NCBI GenBank assembly: GCA_022496805.1
Contig: CM040088.1
Span: 4,526,001 to 4,590,000, forward strand
Direction: 5' to 3'
Source of the DNA: Pohlia nutans
Taxonomy: Eukaryota > Streptophyta > Bryopsida > Bryales > Mniaceae
Length of the DNA stretch: 64,000 nucleotides
Below are positions 31,601 through 42,060 of the stretch, piece by piece. Position 1 is the stretch's first letter. Each line of letters begins with the position of its first letter. Below the pieces are notes generated by a model. The model was given only the letters and a program-made list of their open reading frames with translations, ran no database searches and was not told the origin of the DNA. The position numbers and the translations under genes were made by a program.

Positions 31601-34600
31601 GGTGTTGCGTAAGTCAGCTTCATGGCAGGTTTTGCGTGCCTTGAGAGAGCAGTTGGTATATTCGTTTTGGCATCCACTCCTGAGGGGAACCTACTGAAAC
31701 CATGTACCTCCTGATCAGGTTGAAGAGATTGAGGCTTACCTGCGGGCGAACAATCTGTTCGTAGACCACGAGAAGGTGAGAAACGTGTACAAACTGCTGG
31801 TTTTGGCCCAACGCATGGACTCGTACAGTCGGAGTGATGGCAAATTTGGCTCACAGCTGCCTGCTTCCAGCGTTGCTTTGAATTGAGGATGGCTGCACTT
31901 CTACGATGGAACAGCTTTCTGGGGCTGTGCATGATAGGCTACACCATGTCGGTTAGATGCTGACTGCACGGGGTGTTGGTTGGTTTGATGGCAGCCCGTG
32001 AAGGAAAACGCATATTCAGCCTACCTGGAGTTGGACCTGGATACTGTGGAGCCATGCATCTCTGGACCGAAAAGGTGAGTGAGATTACTAGTCCAAGCCC
32101 AGTGACTTGAGCGATGATATGAGACTTGGGCTACTGTCGTGTCGCTTATTCTGTCCTGATATGTACTGGGTGTCCTGATGTTACACCTTCCTGGATGAAG
32201 CTTTGCTTGGTCGTAAGGCATGGCTGGATGATGACTGAGTGAGTGGATGACTGGATTTTGTGGATTGCAGGCCGCACGATCGGGTGATGATCAAAGACAT
32301 GAAGCAGGATTGGCAAGGTTGTCTGGACAACAAGGTTGGCTTCAAGGTAAGTGACGTAGGCGTTGGGCAGTGTGGTGGTCAGTGGCTGGCCCTGAAATCG
32401 ATTTGATTTGTGACACTATGGATTGGACGTTGACTGGTGCGTGTGTTCGGGTTACGCAGGGGTTTGCCATTCCGAAAGAGCAACAAGACAAGGTGGTGAA
32501 GTTCACGTTCCAGGGGAAGCCTGCAGAGATGAGGCATGGCAGTGTGGTGATTGCTGCCATCACGAGTTGTACGAACACTTCCAATCCAAGCGTCATGCTT
32601 GGTGCAGGCCTTGTGGCGAAGAAGGCAACGGAACTTGGACTTGAGGTCAGACCATTGGGCACGACAGGCGGAGTTTTGACTCGTTCGGATATGTACAGAT
32701 AATCAGCGGGAGCCGTTTTCTGCTTGGTTTTGTCGTTCTGTCAGTGAGATAGTATGCAGCTGTCATGGTTGGGGAGATTGCCTGATATCGTTGAGAACGT
32801 GGCCTGAGCGTGTATGTTGGCTCTGCACTAGTTTGTCATTTTTTTGCCGAGGCGGATTGTTCCTGCCCATGGTCTGAGTTTGAGGAACTGGCTTTTGACA
32901 GGTCAAGCCATGGATCAAGACCAGCCTGGCACCGGGTTCAGGGGTTGTGACCAAGTACTTGGAGAAAAGGTGAGCAACAGATCGATAGTGGATGGGATGC
33001 ATGTTTTTGGTATACGATGGAGTGGTCTGTTTTGATGCATAGGCTTTTGCTTAGTTGTGGTGATTACCGGTGATGTCGATTGCATAAATTTGCGGTGCGC
33101 ATTTTACTAGAATTCAATGGGATGCTGGGATGCTGGTGACCGATGTACTGACAGAGTGAGCTGATGTGGGGGGACTGATTCTGACCACTTCCGTCCTTGT
33201 AACGTGGCAGTGGCTTGGACAAATATTTGGACAAGCAGGGCTTTAGTCTGGTCGGTTATGGATGCACAACGTGCATCGGTAATTCTGGCGATCTGCAAGA
33301 AGATGTTGCTGAGGCCATTGCAGCGAATGGTATGGTCTCTTTGTACGATGTTTAGGGTTTAGGGTGCACAGCTGCCGAGAGTGGGGGCTCCGTCCTGCAT
33401 GCAGTCATCATGATTGATAGATGCAGTGTGCAGTGGGAGGATCACATAGGGAGTCGCTAAATTACGTGTGCTAGACAGCGAGTTGCATGAGCTGTTGGAG
33501 TTGCTCAAACGCTGTGGTGCTGTGTGATATGTAGATGTGGTTGCTGCTGCTGTGCTGTCCGGCAACCGCAACTTCGAGGGACGCGTTCATCCATTGACTC
33601 GTGCCAACTACCTGGCATCGCCTCCTTTGGTGGTGGCTTACGCTTTTGCTGGAACGGTATGAGGCTGCAATTTGTGGTGCCGGTGCTTTCAATAGAGTCC
33701 GGTGACACGCAGCTGATGTTCCACAACGTAGAAACATGAGGAGAAATGGCGTGTGAGGTGTGCAGTATGAGTTGTTTGGAGTGACGGTCTTGAATTTTCT
33801 GAGATTTTGAACTGGTGGTTCCAGGTGAATATCGACTTTGAGACGGAGCCCATCGGTGTGGGCAAGGACGGGAAGAATGTGTTTTTGAGGGATATCTGGC
33901 CTTCCAGCGAGGAGGTTGCCTCGGTAAGCTGAGGGGAGAATGTCAGGGAGAGGTGTTCTGGGCGAGAGTGTGCGAGATTGTATGTGGTGCAGAGACTTGT
34001 GTCGCAATGTTGCATGTGGGCTCATGGAGTGGTTTTGGCAACTGGGGTCATATGTACAGTACATGTGTTGGACCCAGTGGGCGAATGCAGACTGCGCTTG
34101 TGGGGGGTGGATATTTTGTTGAGCAGGGTGGCGGCCATGGCAGGGAGTGACTGAGGCGTGGTCATGATATGTGCAGGTGGTGGCAAGTGCAGTCCTGCCG
34201 GAGATGTTTCGGTCGACCTACGAAGCCATCACAAAAGGCAATGCCATGTGGAACAGTCTGGAGGCCCCCGCGGGAGCGCAGTACGCATGGGATCCAAAGT
34301 CTACCTACGTCCACGACCCTCCATTCTTCAAAACCATGACGAAGGACCCTCCTGGAGTGCGAAGCGTGAAGGACGCGTTCTGCCTGCTGAATTTCGGAGA
34401 CAGTATCACAACTGATCACATTTCACCGGCTGGTAACATCAACAAAGACAGTCCTGCCGCAAAGTATTTGTTGGATCGTGGAGTGGGGCGAAAGGATTTC
34501 AACTCGTACGGGAGCAGGCGTGGTAATGACGAAATCATGGCGAGAGGGACGTTTGCGAACATTCGAATTGTGAACAAATTCCTGAAGGGCGAGGTTGGGC

Positions 34601-35443
34601 CAAAGACTTTGCACGTCCCAACGAAGGAGAAGATGTTCATTTACGACGCTGCCATGGTAAGAGGGACTTTCTCACTCTCGTTGTTGTCCTGCCTGAAAGG
34701 GAATTGCATTGGAATGATGACGTGGGGATGAGATGACGAGTGTGCAAGGGTGGGTGATGCAGAAATACAAGGAGGATGGCCATGACACGATCATCCTAGC
34801 GGGAGCGGAGTACGGCAGTGGCAGTTCTCGAGACTGGGCTGCCAAGGGCCCCTACTTGCAGGTAAGAGTGGCAACGTTGGTTGGCAGCATGTGATTTGGT
34901 AGCATAGCATCGGACGGCCCGGTCGTCCTGGAATAGATAGCTAGCTTCAGGACAGCTTGAAGGCAGGAAGAGCAGAGCGGAAGCAGGTGATGTTGTGGAG
35001 CGCTTCATATGTGATCTGAGATTTACAACTTTGGGCGACGTATGACAGCGTTGGGCTAGTGGATTTAATCATTTTCACGTTGGGCCCTGAACGACGACCG
35101 AGTGACCGGCTGTGGCCTTGTTGTTGTGGTGCAGGGCGTGAAAGCTGTGATTGCAAAGAGTTTTGAGCGTATCCATCGCAGCAATCTGGTGGGAATGGGG
35201 CTGATTCCTCTGTGCTTCAAGGAGGGCGAGGACGCGGAGACGCTGGGGCTGACTGGCTTTGAGAGGTACAGCATAGCTATGCCAGCGTTGGAGGATATCA
35301 AACCCGGGATGGATATCACGGTGAAAATGGACAACGGTAAGGAGTTCGCTTGCGTGCTGCGATTCGACACCCAGGTGGAGTTGACGTACTTTTCGCACGG
35401 GGGCATTCTGCAGTACGTGCTGCGCCAGCTGCTGGACCAGTAG
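28639..35443 (+). CDS. ACO: Aconitate hydratase (aconitase), 19 exons, complete
   Basis: Converts citrate to isocitrate via cis-aconitate using a [4Fe-4S] cluster, in the TCA cycle and the cytosol. Exons: 28639-28912, 29318-29422, 29746-29906, 30141-30233, 30403-30588, 30715-30876, 31047-31191, 31345-31487, 31719-31775, 31995-32074, 32271-32346, 32460-32645, 32902-32969, 33211-33329, 33535-33656, 33825-33923, 34177-34656, 34763-34861, 35135-35443. All junctions are GT-AG and in phase; the product is 987 residues. Cluster ligands C531 ([10 protein letters not shown]), C597 and C600 ([10 protein letters not shown]) have the same 66- and 3-residue spacing as in the cytosolic aconitase family. 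The substrate loop [13 protein letters not shown] includes S873 and R875. The first 86 residues are Arg/Ser/Ala-rich with few acids, a likely mitochondrial presequence; an in-frame Met at 28897 (MASTR) could start a cytosolic form. Intron 1 is longest (405 bp). No defect seen. High amino-acid identity to plant aconitases is judged from memory. Confidence 0.97.
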
Positions 35444-36403
35444 GTCGGTGTCTGGGAGGTAGTTGGGGGTTGTATGGGAGGCAGGTGCTTGCACAAGGAT
35501 TACTTAGGTACACAGTAGGAGGAAAACGTTTGTGCGGAGGCAAGCGCACAAGATACAGTCTAATATTGTTAGCGTGGGGACCGGAGCCCCGAATATACAC
35601 TTTGATGTTCACATCCATCTAATCAATTTAGAGGGGGTCTGTTCTAATTGGAACCGCACATTGGACCTGGTAACATACAATGGATGGGGTTTGGAAGAGC
35701 ACCTACGTTGGCACTGAGCTGGGGATTACTCTGCGGACTTTCCTCCGAGCGACATGACGACGAGATCGAGCTTTTGTGTTTTCGGCAGCGTTCTCGGCTT
35801 TTTCGAGCATTTTTGCGTGATGTAATACTGTATTCCTATTTGTTTTGTTTGTTTGTATGTATGTGCATTCACAATCGCTGCACAAGTGGCAGCTGCGCAT
35901 ATTTACCGTTATTAGAGACTCAAGTTTTGTTGGGTCTTGTTGGCGAACGAAAGAGGAATCGAACATACTCTAGCATGCATTATTTGGTCACTGTGCAAAT
36001 AAGTAGTGTAATTTCAAAGTATTGCCTACATGTGTATCCAGAATTGACCCTAGGGCTCTGAGGCTCGTAGAGATGTGTAAATCTTGTGTGAATTTTGAAA
36101 TATCTAGGATTTAGTGTTTGTTGTGGGTTTTAATTTTAGGGATCTTTCTGAGACATGATGGATCCAAATACCTTGTGAGTGAGTTTTAGATGCGCTCAAT
36201 TTTCAAATCTTTCCAAACTTTCAAGGTGGGCCAGTTTCTTATGGAAAGGGTAGGTAAAGAAGCACATGCTAAAATCCATGAAGATGGTCAAAGTCCAAGA
36301 CCCTTGGCTAGTATCCGTGAGATGGCTAATACCCAACCTTACGTAATTACAAGTTCAGTTTTCTTGTAGGAGCTAAGTGTCGTGGGATGTTGGTACATCA
36401 AAC
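35444..36403. other. Aconitase 3' flank, no further gene
   Basis: The first few hundred bases presumably hold the 3' UTR; no canonical AATAAA stands out, which is common in plants. A (TTTG/TATG)-type run lies at 35844-35866. Short ORFs on both strands here are unsupported. Beyond 36060 the sequence returns to AT-rich intergenic type. Confidence 0.4.
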
Positions 36404-36827
36404 TAAAGTAGGATATCCTAAAACCACCAACCCTCCCAATTATGACATGTAGACCTTTCTTGGGGCCACCATAGTTGAGACTCAAAACCACCAGTGTTGA
36501 GACTCAAAACTGCCCATTTCACTATTCAAATAGACCAATGGCATGTCAAGCATTGCGAAGAAATAGTTGGTGGTTTTGGGTATCATTATGAGTGAAAATT
36601 AGTACCACATGGTGTGGACATGGGGATACCTAGAGGTTTGATTTGGGTGACGAAGTTCTTTTCACTTTGAAAATTTGTATCAATTTGAATATTGAGAATT
36701 AAATTGCGAAAATTTGTGCATTTCGTGAGAAATCTTCTTCCAAATTACTGAAAAATATTTCTCATGAATAACCTTGAAAATTTGAAGCCATATTTCTTAA
36801 GTTGGTGGTTTTAGGACATCCTACCTT
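36404..36827. mobile_element. MITE with 27-bp inverted termini
   Basis: AAGTAGGATATCCTAAAACC at 36406 onward, continuing ACCAAC, is inverted at 36801-36827 (GTTGGTGGTTTTAGGACATC then CTACCTT). An internal partial copy, GTTGGTGGTTTTGGGTAT, occurs near 36567. Length is about 424 bp; no coding content and no definite target duplication. Confidence 0.65.
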
Positions 36828-38097
36828 AACTGTATGGGAGATCATTTTGGGTGCATGGTTTATGCAATGTTAGTTTGTGACCACTAAAGAAGGGATGCCA
36901 TTGTTACCCAAAAGCAAACTTTAGTAGAATATAGATGGAGTCTTTGACATTGCTTCTAAAGCATGTTGCTAGTCAAGTGTTATTATTTTCAATATGGATG
37001 CTTCCATTTTTTGGAACTATATGCAAAACTTCATTGTGGAAGTGGAATTTTGAGTTTTTTTGGTGTAATTTTACAAAAGTGCAAAGTGACAATTTGTAGT
37101 ATTTGAAGACTTGAAATAAGGAACATCTACTAATATCTTTTTCCGTGTGAGGCACGTTAATCAAAGTATCAAATGCAAATTAGGCAACATATACACTTGT
37201 TCCAAATGAAGTTGTTCATGTTTATGCAATGAATTGTGATGCCTATTTATAAACTTGGCAACATGAACCATCAATTAGTTAAAGAAAAATGTTAGAATTG
37301 TGTATAATCGTGTATCTAGCTCCATTAACTCAGAACAAGGAAATCGTGTATCTAGCTCGTCTAACAAGGACTTCGCTGCAGCTGTAGAATTCCAAGACAA
37401 CCAACACATCAGAATGAACAAAAGATTACCCCATCAACACATAAGCAAAATGAACCACATAAGCATCAACACATCACCATAGACCGACCATACCACATCA
37501 GCATGATTACAAGATACCACATGGTGAGACAATCACCCTAAACCACATGAGCATGAGTTCATCATAAAATCAGTAGATGACAACATCCGCACATGGCCTT
37601 TGTATGAGATACCACATGGTTATGAGCATAAGATACCAAAATGAGGACATGAACACATTATACATTCATATAATTTTAGCAAAAGAAGGTTACATTGGCA
37701 CATTTGGTTTTCACCTTCTCGCCAAATGTTGCATATGAAGATTGGGTGATGCATTCTCCATCATGTTCAACAAAATAATCTCCTTCTCTACTAGAAAGGC
37801 CAGCTCATATTTGGGTTTGTTCATGTCGTGCTGAAAGGCTAATTAAATGGCAAAATGACAAAAAAAGAAATAAAGTGTTGTTTAACATTTAACACTTTTA
37901 GTTTGCAATTCATGGGACGTAGATTTTTCTTAACAATTTGATGGTTTTACATTTAGGGTATATGATTAATATTTTTCCAAGGTGGATTGTACTATACTTT
38001 TATCTAACTTATTCTTCATATGCAACCCAAAGGTAGCTTGGGAGCCTCGATAGAGTGCTTTTCAATTGGACAATGTTTAAGTATTGTGGAACATATT
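36828..38097. other. No gene seen; CACATCA-rich stretch
   Basis: Between 37400 and 37660 the sequence is rich in CACATCA, CCACATGA and GATACCACATGG variants, a low-complexity region. A duplicated CGTGTATCTAGCTC lies at 37309 and 37343. Otherwise AT-rich with short unsupported ORFs. Confidence 0.35.
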
Positions 38098-38130
38098 GTA
38101 GCGTTACAGCGGAAAAAGGAATAGGTAAGT
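38098..38130 (+). repeat. First copy of a 35-40 bp direct repeat
   Basis: GTAGCGTTACAGCGGAAAAA with GGAATAGGT after it recurs with one difference at 40906-40936 (GTAGCGTTGCAGCGGAAAAA), and the preceding GAACATAT is also shared. The two copies bracket 2.8 kb that includes the Gypsy-like remnant and MLH3-like exons. Confidence 0.6.
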
Positions 38131-38144
38131 TCAAATATCGATAG

Positions 38145-38345
38145 TTAGGACGGTACACGATCAAAACGGTTTATCCTAATGTCACAATGGATGTTTTTGA
38201 TGGAAATAGAGGAATGGAATGCGTAAATGTAAACAAGCTAAAACTTTACCATCAAGAACCGACTATTGGAATCTACATTGCACAAGTTCCAAATGGTGCA
38301 AGACTAAACGTTTGTCCGAAAAGAGAAAATCAACATGGTATGTAA
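38145..38345 (+). pseudogene. Possible Gypsy-type integrase C-terminal remnant
   Basis: A 66-codon open stretch reads LGRYTIKTVYPNVT, then VNVNKLKLYHQE, and ends at a stop at about 38345. A GxYxI..V...(V)NxxKLKxYH pattern is typical of the end of Ty3/Gypsy integrases. Downstream, 38425-38700 has further protein-like frames (QNYYQLDEEYEQTLS; an Asn/Gln/Lys-rich tail), separated by stops. No LTR was found. Alternative: an unrelated decayed gene. Confidence 0.35.
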
Positions 38346-39119
38346 AGAGACCAAGGAAGCGACCTTTTAGATCCAAATGAAAAAAAAGAGGCGAATTGTG
38401 ACACAAAACAAGGTAATTTTCCACTTTGATTTCTAGATTACACAAAATTACTACCAATTGGATGAAGAATATGAACAAACATTGTCATAGATTATTCAAA
38501 ATACCGAATTTGGAAAGACGAAGGAAAAAATTGATCAAAAAATTATTAAAAATTCCAATGAAAATCAAGATCAAAATTTGGAAAACACTAAAAAACAACA
38601 AAATATTGCGACTAATTCCAGTGACGATGAAAGTCGGAGCTGGTTTAGCACGCATGGGATTGTAGGTTCTTCGGCAGGACAATCCATTTCGTCACCATGA
38701 CTGATTATATTTCACCTCGTCTCCAATACTGTTCCAGGTTACCTATAGGACCGTTCTTTAAGACTGTTCCAGGTTACCTTTAAGACTGATCTTTCTGTGT
38801 GCTGAGCCTATATTACTGATTTGTTTCCAGTCACAATGCGAGATATTTTCTACAATCAACCCATTCGAAGAAGGCTCTTCAATTCCAGGTCAGTTCCTAC
38901 TTTGGCCAGACATGAAACTCACGATGATGACTCTTTCTGTGAGGTGCCTTTCATTTACGACCCACTAGTAGAAAACCCATCCACCGAGGTATTCTAGAAA
39001 ATCTAGCCGTGTTACAATTGGTAGAGTTCATGTTAGAAATTGTCATAACTATCTTTATAATTGGCAGATTTTTATGCAGCTAGAATTCCTTGTGGGGAGA
39101 GTGATTTTTTACTACACCA

Positions 39120-39721
39120 AATGGCGTATTTAGTGTCCGAGGAGAATTGATGTTTTTTAACACAATTTGTTTAAAGGTGAAGAGAAATAGTGTCCCTTGA
39201 CACTACATAGAAGTTAATTACTTGTCATTCCCACTTTCATTGAGAGTGTCATGTTCTTTTCAAGTAATGAGAGTGACATGAGGTGGCATGCCATATTTAT
39301 CATAAAGTTGCCATATGTCATTGGAATACTTGAGTTATCAAAAAACAGAACTACTTTTCAAGCGGAGTTTAAGTGGATTTCTTTTCCTATGATTATATTT
39401 TTTGACAACCATTGTTCATGAATAGTTTCCATGGTCGGGGCTCTTGGCTTGAAGGAGCGTGTGGGAACTCTCCTCTGGCATTGGGGAGGTCACGAGATCC
39501 ACACCTCATGGTGGTGCAGGGCCTTGCTTTAGATTATTCTTCAACTCACCATAGATTAGTTTTGCAATCTTTTTTAACTCAAAACGAGTCTAAGATGAGT
39601 TTAAGGTTTCTTTCCACTTTGAGACACTCTTTTCGGTTAACTCTACTACATTCATTTTTTTCTTATGAGGACACTATATCTCCCTAAAATGAAAGTGTCC
39701 CGGGACACTAAATACGCCATT
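39120..39721. mobile_element. MITE with AATGGCGTATTTAGTGTCC termini
   Basis: The 19-bp ends at 39120-39138 and 39703-39721 are perfect inverted repeats. A second, inner inverted pair is GGACACTA-type near 39668. A shorter relative lies at 905-1036. A tRNA-like SINE is embedded (39412-39530). Confidence 0.75.
39412..39530 (+). mobile_element. SINE-like insert within the MITE
   Basis: GGCTTGAAGGAGCGTGTGGG resembles an A box region and GGAGGTCACGAGATCCACAC a B box region. The short relative at 905-1036 lacks this piece, supporting insertion, though deletion in that copy is also possible. No clear poly(A) tail or target duplication. Confidence 0.4.
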
Positions 39722-39933
39722 CTGACCTTTTTTGTAGGAAGATATAAATGAGAAGGAAGTAAGAGATGAAACAATTGGTGTCATACTTGAATGTAGTGCA
39801 CCATGTTCACGTTTGCTGGCACTCTGCCTTGATCTTGTAGCTCTCGAAAATTACTGCAGTCCATAAAGGAGCGAATTGTGCGCATGGCTCTGGCTCATTC
39901 GGATGTGGGTTTCATTTTAACAGACTCGTTGAG

Positions 39934-41828
39934 GTATGTTGAGTCATTTCTCTTGTGTGCATTACATTCAGGGGCTTGACAACATGAAATATGGGTTCAC
40001 GAGCTTCAAATGCAGTCCTCACTTCTGGTACTCCAATTTTAAGGTGTATTCTAGAGTTGTGATTTGTTAGGGTCAGTTTCGTGTTGTAGGTTTCAATGAA
40101 GTTGGTAGGCAGAGGCTCGCAGCAGTTGAAATTTCGCAGAGGTTTACTGTGTATAATTTTTCTTGGCTTTGGTGACCACGTTTGAATTTCGTGTGTGGGA
40201 GCGCTCAACCTAGATGATGCGGGCAAGACCCTCACAAAGAGGAGCTTGGTGGGTGCATTCATGGTAATAGGAGTCAACATAAGTGTAACCAATACTTATT
40301 TTTATGAACTATTAAGCAATAACTTTATCATTTGAATTGATAATGCAATATAAATTATTTTCTACATATATTATATGTCATTCTAACATATACCAAATTT
40401 TGACGATGTTTGAGTAATTATTCATACTCCAAAAGGAATAAAATATGGCTATAACCAGTCCTTAATAAGAATTAAAATTTCCCTAATATTTTGCAAAATG
40501 TCCTTAATTTTTTTAAAATATTTACATATATTGGAGATATCATATCCTAATCACTCATCAAGAGTCCTTAGATTTGGGCACCGTTGGCTCCTATTACCAT
40601 GAATGCACCTTGATGTTCGCATTAGGGTTCAAGAATTGCGTTGGCAAGTTGCCCTGCATGTAACAAACCTCCGTCGCCTGTCCCAAATATCAATTTTCAA
40701 TGTGTTCAAAGGTCAAGTGCCAAATCAATGACATCCTGTTGACTCTTTTATGCAGCTGACATCATAATGGAGAAGATGCATCAGTATAGACCTCTGGCCC
40801 AAAAGTCAGCTTTCTTTCAGGAGATTATAGTGGTGATGACCAGGAGAACGATGTCCATATCACTTGTGCAGATTGGCCATTTGTACGTGCGCTCAGGAAC
40901 ATATCGTAGCGTTGCAGCGGAAAAAGGAATAGGTTCACTTATAACGGAGGTAAGATTGATTTTCTTTATGTATATGCCTGCGCAGAGGTAGCATTTGAAG
41001 ACGAAGTTTGATCTGCATGTATGTCTTCTTGAACCCAACTCCTTCGCATTAGATTGAAGATTCTTTAAGTTCAAGATTCCAGGAGTATATCATGTAATAC
41101 GTTTCTCTAGCCCACACCTTATTTATGTGGGAGTGTGATGCTCATTTATAAGATCAGATTGTGCTTTGTCATCTCTCTAAAGTAATTGTATGTCATCATA
41201 TCCTGCAGGTGCAAGGGAGGCATTCCATTGAGTTTATCAATGGAGCAACAAGAGGATAGCAACAGAACCACTTCAAACATAAATTCTAACGTGCCACCAC
41301 AATGTAGCTATTTTAGATAGGGTCTTTGTACGAGAGATTCCAGTTGTCCGTTTTCACATTCGATTTCGACCAAGCCCATGCCATGCAAATTTTCTCAAAC
41401 TTACAGTGTATGTTGCCTCACCTACTCTTACAAATCACATGCTACAACCAGTGCATTTGAACTATACTAACAAACACCCTCTTGCATTGCAACAGCAACA
41501 GAGGAAAACGCAAGAATTGCATTAAGAACATGGGAAGCAATTGGGAACATAAAAGGAACATGATGGAAACCTTTGGGGAACATATGGAAACTGTGGAGAA
41601 CAATTTGGGAACATGATGAAAATTTTGGATGAAAACTATGGATGTAAACTTTGGATGATTTCGTGACATGGTATTGTGACGGATATCAAGCAGGGTAGTG
41701 ACATGGTATTGTGACACTCTGTACTTAATATAATAGATGATGCCCAGTATATTTTATTTTTCTTGGCATTCAATGTACAATAAATTCATGAGAATATCTT
41801 GTTATCACTTCGGGTGTTGGCCCTCTCC
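39934..41828. other. Exon-like pieces, unassigned
   Basis: A stretch following a TTTTATGCAG acceptor-like sequence (about 40757 onward to 40970) is open in one frame (EKMHQYRPLAQKSAFFQEII) and in another (VHITCADWPFVRALRNIS). It holds the second copy of the 38098 direct repeat at 40906-40936 and then a GTAAGA donor-like site. It does not join in phase to the MLH3-like exon B. The rest is AT-rich with no feature; 41500-41640 has GGGAACAT/GGAAAC-type repetition. Confidence 0.3.
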
Positions 41829-42060
41829 TTAACCCTTAAAAGGCCCTTGGGGTCCCTCTCTACAACCTGCATTTAGCCTTTTAATTTCTCAATTGTGGTT
41901 TATTATACAAATTGTGATATATTATTAGATACATATTATCACGATTATCAATTTTACTTTGTATTGAAAAGTGTTTGGTCATTGTTATTTTGATCAAATA
42001 ACATCAAATACGGAGTATACTATACGGCCGCAAAGGGCTCTCGGGCCGTTCAAGGGTTAA
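41829..42060. mobile_element. piggyBac-type MITE, family D
   Basis: TTAA at 41829-41832 and 42057-42060. Ends are inverted repeats: TTAACCCTTAAAAGGCCC and, inverted, TTAACCCTTGAACGGCCC. Length 232 bp, AT-rich interior, no coding potential. Confidence 0.8.

Larger units (their letters stand above)
38831..39933 (+). pseudogene. MLH3-like gene fragment, two exons
   Basis: Exon A (38831-38888, TTCCAG acceptor, GTCAGT donor) encodes TMRDIFYNQPIRRRLFNS. Exon B (39841-39933, TTGTAG acceptor, GTATGT donor) encodes SRKLLQSIKERIVRMALAHS plus DVGFILTDSLR. The join is in phase. Both match, in order, the region of the MutL homologue MLH3 (mismatch repair and meiotic crossover factor) around its DLFYNQPVRRK motif and following helix. 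The intron carries the MITE at 39120-39721. I could not find the preceding ATPase exons nor later exons, so this is either a fragment or a gene with long introns reaching outside what I can recognise. Confidence 0.55.

Noticed and set aside
40741..40970. Further exon of the MLH3-like gene
   Set aside because: The candidate acceptor gives an immediate stop when joined in phase to the exon ending at 39933, and neither open frame resembles the MutL family.
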